Counted from the stretch's first letter, positions 1 to 6,117 are shown. The stretch: DNA of 6,531 bases from Sulfurimonas sp. (GCA_015663215.1 DQSP01000177.1:1-6531); one strand, 5' to 3'. Notes: generated by a model not told the origin, from the letters alone. Program-made: numbers and translations.

Positions 1-497
1 CCAGCTATGATTTGACTTTTTCCTAGAGCTTTTTTCTCTGCATTTTTACCATGACAACTAGCACATGCTGTAAAAAGTTTACTAGCATCTGTTGCTGGAG
101 CTGCTGCTGAAGTTGCTGCTGCAACTGCTGCATCTTTTGCTTCAACAACTTTCTCAGTTGCTGTTGCTACTGCTGTTGTAGTCGCTGTTGTCGCTGTAGC
201 AGCTGCTGCAGTTACTGACTCTTTAGCTGTATCAACTGCTGCTGTTGCAGTTTCTTTTACTTTTTCTACCGTGTCAGTTGCCACAGCTTTTGCTACTTCT
301 GTAGTTTTTTCTACTGCTGCTTTTGTTGCTTCTTTAGCACTATCTACTGCTGCAGCTGTTGTATCTTTAACTGCTTCTGTAGTTTTTTCTACTGCTACTT
401 TAGCAATATCACTTATTGTGTTAGACTCTCCACCTTTATCACCACATCCTACTAAAAATGCAGCTACAACTGCAGAAAAAATTATACTTTTCTTCAT
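1..497 (-). CDS. Cytochrome c-type lipoprotein with long helical spacer, 3' end cut by window edge
   Basis: This gene starts at the ATG at 497-495 and runs off the left edge, so 165 codons are visible. AAGGAAG lies six bases before the ATG. Residues 1-18 (MKKSIIFSAVVAAFLVGC) form a lipoprotein signal peptide with lipobox LVGC, so the mature protein should be lipid-anchored at Cys18. Residues 32-133 are almost only Ala, Thr, Val, Lys, Glu and Asp, predicted as a long charged amphipathic helix with an 11-residue rhythm. Residues 145-149 (CASCH) are a CxxCH haem c site, followed by GKNAEKKALGKSQIIAG, as in small monohaem cytochrome c553-like domains. The distal Met ligand would lie outside the window. 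The likely role is electron transfer in the periplasm from a membrane anchor, with the spacer setting reach. Partner and redox role cannot be read from the sequence. It lies 65 bp downstream of queD on the same strand. Confidence 0.85.
   Translation of the reverse strand, partial: MKKSIIFSAVVAAFLVGCGDKGGESNTISDIAKVAVEKTTEAVKDTTAAAVDSAKEATKAAVEKTTEVAKAVATDTVEKVKETATAAVDTAKESVTAAAATATTATTTAVATATEKVVEAKDAAVAAATSAAAPATDASKLFTACASCHGKNAEKKALGKSQIIA
296..396 (-). repeat. Internal direct repeat within the lipoprotein spacer
   Basis: An exact 23-bp direct repeat occurs at 296-318 and 374-396, offset by 78 bp or 26 codons. It encodes a recurring AVEKTTE segment (residues 35-41 and 61-67). The surrounding DNA is a looser patchwork of GCA/GCT, ACA/ACT and GTA/GTT codons. 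The repeat suggests the helical spacer grew by internal duplication. The reading frame is kept throughout. Confidence 0.75.
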
Positions 498-530
498 ATT
501 TGACTTCCTTAAACTTTTTTTTACCGTGAC

Positions 531-557
531 ATTTTAGCTAAAAATATTAAATAACAA
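531..557 (-). promoter_or_regulatory. Possible promoter for the cytochrome c lipoprotein gene
   Basis: In the 65-bp gap after queD, the minus strand reads TTGTTA (557-552), a 15-base spacer, then TAAAAT (536-531), about 34 bases before the ATG. The spacer is shorter than ideal and the region is AT-rich, so chance matches are likely. The 12-bp palindrome TTTTAGCTAAAA (532-543) overlaps the candidate -10 box. Transcription by read-through from queD is the alternative. Confidence 0.3.
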
Positions 558-562
558 GTAAA

Positions 563-1141
563 TCAGATAATATTTGGGGCAAGTTTTTTATTTTGTAACA
601 GTTTTTCCCATAACTTACTATCACTCCACTCATCTATTACTTGTTGACTAAATACAATATCTTTAAGTTTTATCTCACCCATCAGCAAACTATGAGCATC
701 GTCATAAAATCCTTGAGCATATCCTGTATCAGTTTCATGAACTATTACACTATTTAATTTTACATTTTTCTCACCATTGTTCATAGATGAAAGCTGTAAA
801 ACTTTCTCAACTATCAAAAAGATAACTCTACTAAACTGTTCAGCAGAAGGAGATACTGGAAGTTCTACCCACCTCAAAGAGTGCTTTTTCATATCATCTT
901 TATACTCTTTATCATCCCCACTCCATAGAGTTATAGCATGATCAAAAGAGTCAATAAGCTCTTTTATATGAAACTTAGTCAATCCAAAGTCATAAATCAT
1001 CTGTCCATTATCAAGATAGTTTGATTCTATTAAAACTTCTATTTTATAGCTATGTCCATGAAGTGAAAATCTGCATCTACTGCTAGAACAATCTCTAACA
1101 ATATGTGCATTTTCAAACTTAAATAGTTTTCTTATTATCAT
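563..1141 (-). CDS. queD: 6-carboxy-5,6,7,8-tetrahydropterin synthase (QueD)
   Basis: QueD converts 7,8-dihydroneopterin triphosphate to 6-carboxytetrahydropterin, the first step after GTP cyclohydrolase on the route to preQ0 and queuosine in tRNA. The 192-aa product shows the 6-pyruvoyltetrahydropterin synthase fold signature. Candidate zinc ligands are His13 (FENAH) and His28/His30 (LHGH), with Cys23 just before them as likely catalytic cysteine. Other signs are DFG at 51-53, the Asp67-His68 pair (FDHAITL), PSAEQFSR near 98-105 matching the usual PTxEN motif, and Glu136 in VHETDTG. It is longer than the roughly 120-aa E. coli enzyme; the extra length lies in a mid insertion and a C-terminal tail after about residue 150. 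The ATG overlaps the queE stop as ATGA, and a perfect AGGAGG (1151-1146) lies four bases upstream, so translation is coupled to queE. No operon promoter is evident inside. Confidence 0.93.
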   Translation of the reverse strand: MIIRKLFKFENAHIVRDCSSSRCRFSLHGHSYKIEVLIESNYLDNGQMIYDFGLTKFHIKELIDSFDHAITLWSGDDKEYKDDMKKHSLRWVELPVSPSAEQFSRVIFLIVEKVLQLSSMNNGEKNVKLNSVIVHETDTGYAQGFYDDAHSLLMGEIKLKDIVFSQQVIDEWSDSKLWEKLLQNKKLAPNII

Positions 1142-1902
1142 CGACCCTCCTCATTATTCCAAAGTCTTATATGCATTCTATCAACATACCTAAACCCATG
1201 GTTAATACAAAACTGAGCAACAGCCCTATCATGTAGATTTAACTCATCTGCTGTTGAACCTAGTGGCATACAATAAATAGACAGATCTGAATCTTTAGTT
1301 ATCTTATAAATCTCATCAGTACTCAGGTGGTTTTTATCCATCACAAACTTAAAAAATGATTTTTTAGCATTGTAACTTATGGCTTTTATGGCTCTTTTAT
1401 TCACTCTTTTTTCTAGCTCTTCTCCGCTATTTTTAAGCTTTACACTCATGGCAAATGTTATATTTTTATAAAACGGATACTTTATGAAATCAATCTCAAT
1501 AGTTGCATTTGTTTCGATAGTAAGATTAAATCCAAGAGATAAATAGTGCTTTATCATGTGAACAAATAGCAAATTTTTATGCCACAAAAGAGGTTCTCCT
1601 CCTGTTATAACAATATCAGGTTTAAAATCGAGCTCTATCATGTGAGAATTTATCTCATCTATTAAAAAGTTTTCATCTGTAACTTTTGTCCAACTATCTT
1701 TAAAATGAGTCTTGTTTGTAGCTCGAAGAGAGTCGCATCCAACAAGGGTAACTCCATCTTTAACAATCTCAACTCCAAAACCTTTGCAGTTTAAATTGCA
1801 TCCACCAAATCGTACAAATACAGAGGGAGTTCCTACATATTTTCCCTCTCCTTGAAAAGAGTAAAAGCTCTCAACTAAATATAACTCATCCTCCAGTTTC
1901 AT
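1138..1902 (-). CDS. queE: 7-carboxy-7-deazaguanine synthase (QueE), radical SAM
   Basis: QueE rearranges 6-carboxytetrahydropterin, the QueD product, to 7-carboxy-7-deazaguanine using SAM and a [4Fe-4S] cluster. From the ATG at 1902 the protein has 254 aa. It shows [12 protein letters not shown] near the N-terminus, RFGGCNLNC, the SAM-binding [14 protein letters not shown], a VKLKNSGE segment and a C-terminal [10 protein letters not shown], all typical of the family. The usual CxxxCxxC loop is expanded: Cys35, Cys39 and then Cys56 in GCDS, with 16 residues between the last two. The start is ambiguous. The same frame is open to a GTG at 1938 (266 aa), but that codon has GGAG immediately adjacent, which is poor spacing, and would overlap moaA by 53 bp. 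The ATG at 1902 puts the conserved YLVESFYS close to the N-terminus, as in relatives, and overlaps moaA by only 17 bp. Its own ribosome site is weak, so coupling to moaA is likely. Confidence 0.92.
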   Translation of the reverse strand: MKLEDELYLVESFYSFQGEGKYVGTPSVFVRFGGCNLNCKGFGVEIVKDGVTLVGCDSLRATNKTHFKDSWTKVTDENFLIDEINSHMIELDFKPDIVITGGEPLLWHKNLLFVHMIKHYLSLGFNLTIETNATIEIDFIKYPFYKNITFAMSVKLKNSGEELEKRVNKRAIKAISYNAKKSFFKFVMDKNHLSTDEIYKITKDSDLSIYCMPLGSTADELNLHDRAVAQFCINHGFRYVDRMHIRLWNNEEGR

Positions 1903-2851
1903 AAAATGCTCTACTTGAAGTTTCGGTATCGTCTTCACTCCATTTGTTTTTTTCTGGTTTATTTTTTAGTACGATTTTTAAAATCTCTACTGCTTTTTGA
2001 ATATCTTTATTTTTAACAGCTTCTTTTATACTCATCGCATCTTCAAAATACAGACAAGGTATCAAAAACCCTTCAGCAGTAAGTCTTATACGATTACAAG
2101 TTTCACAAAAGTCATGCTTATGTGGGTCTATCATTCCAAACTTATATCCATCTTTTGTCTTATATGAAAAACTTGGGCTACTACCTATTCGCCCAATTTT
2201 AGAAACTATATGTTTTCTCTCTATCTGGGTAAGTATCTCTCGACCATATAAACCTTTTAGATCATCTTTTGCTATAGCATTTTCCATATACTCTATATAT
2301 CTTACTTCTATATCTCTTTGTTTACAAAACTCTAAAATATCTACTATTTCATTGTCATTGATACCTTTTAGTGGTACCATATTTATCTTTACTTTTAATC
2401 CAACTTCTATAGCTTTGTCTATTCCCTCTAAAACATCTTTTAAAACATCTTTTTGAGCTATCTGTTTTGCTACTTCTGGTTTTAGTGAATCAAGTGATAT
2501 ATTTACTCTTTTAAGTCCTGCATCTTTTAACTTTTGTGCAACTTTTGGTAACAAATAGGCATTTGTTGTAAGAGCCAAATCAACACTACTATCATAATCA
2601 TGTATCATTTTTATAAATTTATCTAAATCTTCTCTTAAAAGTGGTTCTCCTCCAGTAATACGAATCTTCTTAATTCCCTCATCAATTCCAGCTTTTACAA
2701 ATAAAAACATATCTTCAAATGAGAGTAAATTTTCTTTTGGTTTCCAACTAAATGGCTTATCAGGCATACAATACTGACATCGAAAGTTGCACCTTTCCGT
2801 TACTGAAATTCTTAAATAATCAACTTCGCGATTAAAACCATCTATTAACAT
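1886..2851 (-). CDS. moaA: GTP 3',8-cyclase MoaA, radical SAM
   Basis: MoaA carries out the first step of molybdenum cofactor synthesis, turning GTP into 3',8-cyclo-7,8-dihydro-GTP, which MoaC converts to cyclic pyranopterin monophosphate. The 321-aa protein is of normal family length. The N-terminal cluster motif is Cys21-x3-Cys25-x2-Cys28 ([13 protein letters not shown]), followed by [10 protein letters not shown] at 64-73. The second, substrate-binding cluster is Cys249-x2-Cys252-x13-Cys266 within [15 protein letters not shown]. The protein ends in Gly-Gly, the conserved C-terminal tail needed for activity in the family. The ATG at 2851 has AGGG about ten bases upstream. It is first in an overlapping moaA-queE-queD operon and divergent from the chemotaxis pair. 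Moco would feed nitrate, formate or sulfur oxidoreductases; the presence of those enzymes is not shown here. Confidence 0.96.
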   Translation of the reverse strand: MLIDGFNREVDYLRISVTERCNFRCQYCMPDKPFSWKPKENLLSFEDMFLFVKAGIDEGIKKIRITGGEPLLREDLDKFIKMIHDYDSSVDLALTTNAYLLPKVAQKLKDAGLKRVNISLDSLKPEVAKQIAQKDVLKDVLEGIDKAIEVGLKVKINMVPLKGINDNEIVDILEFCKQRDIEVRYIEYMENAIAKDDLKGLYGREILTQIERKHIVSKIGRIGSSPSFSYKTKDGYKFGMIDPHKHDFCETCNRIRLTAEGFLIPCLYFEDAMSIKEAVKNKDIQKAVEILKIVLKNKPEKNKWSEDDTETSSRAFYETGG

Positions 2852-2863
2852 ATATATATTCCC

Positions 2864-2890
2864 TAAAGTTATTTTTTAAATGACCGATAT
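2864..2890 (+). promoter_or_regulatory. Sigma-28 (FliA) type promoter for the PAS/chemoreceptor pair
   Basis: The plus strand reads TAAAGTTA (2864-2871), exactly 11 bases, then ACCGATAT (2883-2890). The E. coli FliA consensus is TAAAGTTT-N11-GCCGATAA, so 13 of 16 positions match with exact spacing, and the CGATAT core fits the CGATWT form reported for Campylobacter. Transcription would begin near 2897, leaving a leader of about 28 bases with AAGGAG at 2912-2917. This places the two chemotaxis genes in the late flagellar regulon. Confidence 0.75.
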
Positions 2891-2897
2891 TGTAGCA
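2889..2897 (-). promoter_or_regulatory. Extended -10 promoter element for the moaA-queE-queD operon
   Basis: The minus strand reads TG-C-TACAAT (2897-2889), an extended -10 box of the kind used by the housekeeping sigma factor in Campylobacterota, where a -35 box is often absent. No convincing -35 is seen. It lies about 38 bases before the moaA ATG. It overlaps the -10 end of the opposing sigma-28 promoter by two bases. Confidence 0.45.
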
Positions 2898-2924
2898 GTA
2901 ACAAGATAAAAAAGGAGCTTTACA

Positions 2925-3437
2925 ATGAGTGTAACAATGGCTAGTAGCTATGAAAAAGTAATGAATAGTGGAGATTTTATAGTCTCAAAAACTGATACTA
3001 AGGGTAATATTACATACTGTAATGAGATATTTATGGATATGGCAGGAATGACTGAAAAAGAACTTTTAGGAAGACCACACAATATAGTTAGACATCCAGA
3101 TACTCCTCGTGCAGTATTTAAACTATTGTGGAGTAGGGTACAAAATAAAGAAGAGATATTTGCTTATGTAAAAAATAGCACTGCTGATGGTGGCTACTAC
3201 TGGGTATATGCAAATGTAACACCTTCATATGACCAAAGTGGCAATACTATAGGTTACTACTCTGTTAGAATAAAACCAAATGACAATGCACTATCAATCA
3301 TAAAACCTATATATAAAAAAATGACAGAGTTAGAGTCAAGTAGTGGCATAGATGCCTCAATGAGTTATCTAACAAATTTATTAGAAGAAAAAGGAGTAAG
3401 CTATGATGAGTTTATTATCGCCATCCAAAACAGCTAG
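2925..3437 (+). CDS. Stand-alone Aer/CetB-like PAS sensor protein
   Basis: This 170-aa soluble protein is mostly one PAS domain (about residues 17-118) with a short C-terminal helical tail and no membrane segment. It closely follows the PAS domain of the E. coli aerotaxis receptor Aer. The [13 protein letters not shown] strand is followed by [19 protein letters not shown], which holds the Arg56-His57-Pro58-Asp59 motif whose Aer equivalents (R57, H58, D60) bind [13 protein letters not shown] at 91-100 also matches. The Trp of Aer's PWSG segment is replaced by Phe79 (EEIFAY). The expected role is redox, oxygen or energy taxis through FAD, as for CetB in Campylobacter jejuni, where the PAS protein works with a separate transducer. 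AAGGAG lies seven bases before the ATG. The 3' end overlaps the chemoreceptor gene by 35 bp, so the encoded partner is probably that receptor. FAD binding is inferred, not shown. Confidence 0.88.
   Translation: MSVTMASSYEKVMNSGDFIVSKTDTKGNITYCNEIFMDMAGMTEKELLGRPHNIVRHPDTPRAVFKLLWSRVQNKEEIFAYVKNSTADGGYYWVYANVTPSYDQSGNTIGYYSVRIKPNDNALSIIKPIYKKMTELESSSGIDASMSYLTNLLEEKGVSYDEFIIAIQNS
3391..3396 (+). promoter_or_regulatory. Internal ribosome binding site of the CZB chemoreceptor
   Basis: AAGGAG sits six bases before the ATG at 3403, inside the last codons of the PAS gene. This fixes the chemoreceptor start and argues that the two overlapping frames are separate genes rather than one gene broken by a frameshift. 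A second ATG follows directly at 3406 and could also be used. Confidence 0.8.
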
Positions 3438-4683
3438 TGGCTTAGCTAAAAAGATAGACTTCGTAACAAGTGAAGCATCACAAGGAAGACTTGAAGCTAG
3501 AATAACTGAAATAGATCCAAAAGATCCACTATCAAAAGTGGCTTGGAGTATCAATAATATGATGGATCAAATGGAAGCTTTGATGAGAAATACCAACACT
3601 GCTATAGAGAAAGCTTCACAAGGTCTAGCTTATAGAAAAGTTTTTTGCTCTGGACTAAAGGGAGACTTTAAAAAGAGTTGTAACTCTATGAAAAAAGGTG
3701 TTGAATCTGTCATAGATGGTCAAGAGGTAGGTCTAAAGTCTGAGCTTAAACTTGAGTTTGACAAGATGAGTGGAGGAATCAAAGCTGCGATAGATATCAT
3801 AGATATTGACCTTGAAACAAGTGCTGAGTTTGCTGATGCAATAAGTGAATACTCAGATTCTACAGCTACAAAATCAAATAGTGTTATATCTTCTACTATA
3901 GATTTATCAGATAAATTAAATACAGTTACTGAACTAATAAATGAAGTAAGTAGTAAGATTGATGGACTTAGCCAAAGAACAAATGAAGTAACTTCTGTTG
4001 TAAATCTTATCAAAGATATTGCAGATCAAACAAATCTACTTGCACTAAATGCAGCTATCGAAGCAGCAAGGGCTGGTGAGCATGGTCGAGGTTTTGCTGT
4101 TGTTGCAGATGAGGTTAGAAAACTAGCTGAGAGAACACAAAAAGCTACAAGTGAAATATCTATTACCATGCAAACTCTATCTCAAGAGACAAATGACATC
4201 CAAGTAAGTGCTCAAAGTGTAAATGAACTTGCATCTTCGTCAGCTTCAACTGTTGAAGAGTTTAAAGAGACTATAGAAGAGTTTAATACTCTTGCTAATA
4301 GTACAGCTGATATTGCACAAAAAATAAAACTTCATAACTTTACAACAAAAACAAAAGGTCAACATATACTTTTCAAAGCAAATGTATACAATACAATACT
4401 AACAGACGATGGTTCTAAAAGTGAACAAATAGACCATCATAAATGTTCTTTTAGTCAGTGGTATAATGGAGATGGTGCTAAGGCATTTAGTAAAACAAAG
4501 TCTTTAAAATTGATAAAAGAAACACACAAGAGTGTACATGAATATGGAAACAGAAATATCGCTCTAACAGATAAAAAACTAAATAAATCTATGGTTAAAG
4601 ATATATTAGAAAACTCACAAAAGATGGAAGATGCAAGTCTGAAACTTTTTGAACAACTTAGTCACCTGATAGAAGAGGTTTAA
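3403..4683 (+). CDS. Soluble methyl-accepting chemotaxis protein with C-terminal CZB zinc domain
   Basis: This 426-aa cytoplasmic chemoreceptor has no transmembrane segment. Residues about 15-105 form a HAMP-like region ([30 protein letters not shown], then a second repeat-like part ending GLKGDFKKS). Residues about 140-305 are the helical signalling hairpin, with the conserved tip around 205-245 ([19 protein letters not shown], then [17 protein letters not shown]) that contacts CheA and CheW. Residues about 310-425 match a CZB domain: His321, Cys348 in [11 protein letters not shown], and His375/His379 (ETHKSVHE) are the likely 3-His/1-Cys zinc set. The motif's usual Gly two residues before Trp353 is Ser351. 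In Helicobacter TlpD this kind of zinc-Cys site senses hypochlorous acid and other oxidants. It probably receives the redox signal of the preceding PAS protein, analogous to CetA with CetB but membrane-free. No CheB/CheR-tethering C-terminal pentapeptide is present. Confidence 0.92.
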   Translation: MMSLLSPSKTASGLAKKIDFVTSEASQGRLEARITEIDPKDPLSKVAWSINNMMDQMEALMRNTNTAIEKASQGLAYRKVFCSGLKGDFKKSCNSMKKGVESVIDGQEVGLKSELKLEFDKMSGGIKAAIDIIDIDLETSAEFADAISEYSDSTATKSNSVISSTIDLSDKLNTVTELINEVSSKIDGLSQRTNEVTSVVNLIKDIADQTNLLALNAAIEAARAGEHGRGFAVVADEVRKLAERTQKATSEISITMQTLSQETNDIQVSAQSVNELASSSASTVEEFKETIEEFNTLANSTADIAQKIKLHNFTTKTKGQHILFKANVYNTILTDDGSKSEQIDHHKCSFSQWYNGDGAKAFSKTKSLKLIKETHKSVHEYGNRNIALTDKKLNKSMVKDILENSQKMEDASLKLFEQLSHLIEEV

Positions 4684-4694
4684 CCCTCTTCTAT
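4669..4694. terminator. Hairpin between convergent genes, possible bidirectional terminator
   Basis: A perfect 10-bp inverted repeat pairs 4669-4678 (ATAGAAGAGG) with 4685-4694 (CCTCTTCTAT) around a six-base loop that contains the chemoreceptor stop codon. It lies just past the stop of the lipoprotein gene on the other strand. Neither side has a good T run (ATTTGG on the plus strand), so it is a weak intrinsic terminator by classic criteria, but its placement between convergent genes fits one. Confidence 0.5.
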
Positions 4695-4702
4695 TTGGAA
4701 AC

Positions 4703-5146
4703 TTATCTTATCTCTGTAACTCTACCATTTGTTATATAGACCATAACTCTACTTCCTTGAGAGAAGTTCATAGGGTTGTTGCTACTTATTGGTAAAACAG
4801 TTGTTATATTTCTACCATCATCAAGTTTTACAGTAAATCTTTTTGCATCTCTTACATCTGCTTTTTTACCTAGTATCCCACCAAGAAGTCCACCAGCCAT
4901 AACAGCCATATCTCTTCCCGTTCCGCCACCAACTCTACTTCCTAATAGTCCACCAGCAACACCACCAGCAACACTACTAAGTGCTCCATCACCTTGTATT
5001 TGACTAGCTTCTACCATAGTTATAACACCTGGGTATGATTGAGATATAGTCCCTGCACGATGCTGAGAGACAGCTCCACTTGATACACAACCTGTTATAA
5101 ACACTAAACTTGAAGTTACTACTATACTTGAAATTATTTTTTTCAT
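4703..5146 (-). CDS. Glycine-zipper outer-membrane lipoprotein (SlyB / 17-kDa antigen-like)
   Basis: This 147-aa protein starts with a lipoprotein signal peptide ending in the lipobox ITGC (Cys20). It has no Asp at +2 (Cys-Val-Ser), so in enteric terms it would be sorted to the outer membrane. Residues about 57-94 form a two-hairpin glycine zipper (SVAGGVAGGLLGSRVGG, then AVMAGGLLGGILG), which identifies the 2TM glycine-zipper family of SlyB, PcpA and the rickettsial 17-kDa antigen. Residues 103-147 form a small beta-rich tail (FTVKLDDGRNITTVLP, then SRVMVYITNGRVTEI). Relatives help envelope integrity under stress; the exact role here is unknown. The ATG overlaps the stop of the upstream dehydrogenase gene as ATGA, and its AAGGAG (5157-5152) lies inside that gene's last codons, so the two are co-transcribed and translationally coupled. 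Confidence 0.88.
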   Translation of the reverse strand: MKKIISSIVVTSSLVFITGCVSSGAVSQHRAGTISQSYPGVITMVEASQIQGDGALSSVAGGVAGGLLGSRVGGGTGRDMAVMAGGLLGGILGKKADVRDAKRFTVKLDDGRNITTVLPISSNNPMNFSQGSRVMVYITNGRVTEIR

Positions 5147-6066
5147 TTTATCTCCTTAATATTTTGATAAATCCCATCAACTAACTTTCTTCTTGACTCT
5201 ACACTAGCCCATGCTAAGTGAGGAGTGATAATAAGATTTTCACTTTTTTTAACTAACCTAAAAGGGCAGTTCTCTCTCATAGGCTCAACTTCCAACACAT
5301 CTAAACCAACTTTAATATTTGAGTTATCTATATGTAGGCTTAAATCTTTCTCGTTTATTATACCACCTCTTCCTAGATTTAAAATTATTGCATCATCTTT
5401 TAAAAATAGTAAATTAGTTTTGTTTATCAAATCTTTTGTATCACTATTTAGTGGTGCATGGATCGAGATAATATCAGACTCTTGTAAAAGCTTATTAAGT
5501 TCAACTCTTTTATATTCACTATCACTATTTTTTCCACTTGTTGAATAGTAACTAACATCTGCTCCAAAAGCTGATGCTACGATAGCAACTCCTTTTCCAA
5601 TATTTCCAAGACCTATAATTCCCCATTTTTTACCACTAATATCAAAAAAAGCAGGGTTAAACTTTGTAAATATAGGGCTATCTACCCAACCATCACTCTT
5701 TGTAAACTCATCATAAACTTTTATACTATTTATCAAAGATAGACAGAGTGCAAAAGTAAGTTGCACTACACTAGCAGTTGAGTAACCTGCTACATTTTTA
5801 ACCTCAAGATTTATCTCTTTTGCATATTCTAAATCGATATTGTTCATACCCGTTGCTGCTACACAGATAAGTTTTAAACTACTCTCTTGCATGATAGCTT
5901 TATCTATCACAACTTTATTTGTTACAACAACATCAGCATCTTTAACTCTTTGCATAGTTTGCTCTTTTGTTGTAGTGTCATAAAAAACCACATCTCCTAA
6001 AGTATTAAACCTTTCATACTCAACATCATCGCCAATAGTTGAGCGATCTAAAAATACTATTTTCAT
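5143..6066 (-). CDS. D-2-hydroxyacid dehydrogenase, NAD(P)-dependent
   Basis: This 307-aa enzyme reversibly reduces a 2-keto acid to a D-2-hydroxy acid in the cytoplasm. The N-terminal substrate domain carries ATGMNNID at 71-78. The nucleotide-binding fold has GLGNIG (152-157). The catalytic triad is visible as Arg233 (NLGRGGIINE), Glu261 (DVLEVEP) and His283 (ITPHLAWAS). Length is typical of the glycerate dehydrogenase/hydroxypyruvate reductase and D-lactate dehydrogenase group. The residues after the second Rossmann strand read YYSTSGKN rather than an acidic residue, so strict NAD preference is not evident and NADP use is possible. Substrate cannot be assigned from sequence; it differs from SerA in lacking an ACT domain. 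GGAG lies five bases before the ATG. It is first in a two-gene unit with the glycine-zipper lipoprotein and divergent from the SPL-like gene. Confidence 0.92.
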   Translation of the reverse strand: MKIVFLDRSTIGDDVEYERFNTLGDVVFYDTTTKEQTMQRVKDADVVVTNKVVIDKAIMQESSLKLICVAATGMNNIDLEYAKEINLEVKNVAGYSTASVVQLTFALCLSLINSIKVYDEFTKSDGWVDSPIFTKFNPAFFDISGKKWGIIGLGNIGKGVAIVASAFGADVSYYSTSGKNSDSEYKRVELNKLLQESDIISIHAPLNSDTKDLINKTNLLFLKDDAIILNLGRGGIINEKDLSLHIDNSNIKVGLDVLEVEPMRENCPFRLVKKSENLIITPHLAWASVESRRKLVDGIYQNIKEIK

Positions 6067-6092
6067 TTTAACTCCATTAATGGTATTTTAAT

Positions 6093-6100
6093 ATTATAAT
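6093..6100. promoter_or_regulatory. Overlapping divergent -10 boxes (ATTATAAT)
   Basis: The 51-bp divergent spacer contains TATAAT on the plus strand (6095-6100) and, overlapping it, TATAAT on the minus strand (6098-6093). The minus-strand box lies 26 bases before the dehydrogenase ATG and is well placed. The plus-strand box lies only 17 bases before the GTG of the SPL-like gene, so transcription from it would start at or near its ribosome site. No clear -35 boxes are visible. The palindrome CCATTAATGG (6074-6083) lies between the minus-strand box and the dehydrogenase start. Confidence 0.4.
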
Positions 6101-6117
6101 AAAAAAGGTGAATAATT

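Noticed and set aside
61..260. Triplet-rich GCT/GTTGCTGCTG tract as a tandem repeat or CRISPR-like array
   Set aside because: Units are irregular and all encode Ala, Thr and Val codons in frame; there are no spacers and no palindromic repeats.
271..537. Open frame of 88 codons on the plus strand
   Set aside because: It lies opposite the cytochrome lipoprotein gene and is rich in Ala, Ser, Val and Thr, the complement of that gene's low-complexity codons. It has no ribosome site and no domain.
532..543. TTTTAGCTAAAA palindrome as terminator of the que operon
   Set aside because: It has no loop and an all A/T stem except the central GC, so it would not form a stable RNA hairpin. It may at most be an operator.
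1740..1800. QueE as a broken radical SAM enzyme lacking its third cluster cysteine
   Set aside because: A cysteine followed by Asp-Ser (GCDS) follows the loop in the right relative position, and all other family motifs are intact, so this is a loop insertion and not a loss.
3380..3440. Possible frameshift splitting one PAS-chemoreceptor gene
   Set aside because: The PAS protein ends in a tail (EKGVSYDEF) that looks like a natural end of this small family, and the receptor has its own well-spaced AAGGAG and ATG. Two genes explain the data better.
3720..4013. Open frame of 97 codons on the minus strand inside the chemoreceptor
   Set aside because: It is an antisense shadow of the conserved signalling helix region, with no start signals of its own.
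4776..5003. Open frame of 75 codons on the plus strand, rich in Pro, Ser and Leu
   Set aside because: It is the complement of the glycine-zipper codons of the lipoprotein gene on the other strand.
5225..5548. Open frame of 107 codons on the plus strand
   Set aside because: It runs opposite the dehydrogenase, whose catalytic residues are intact in the other frame; no supporting features are seen.
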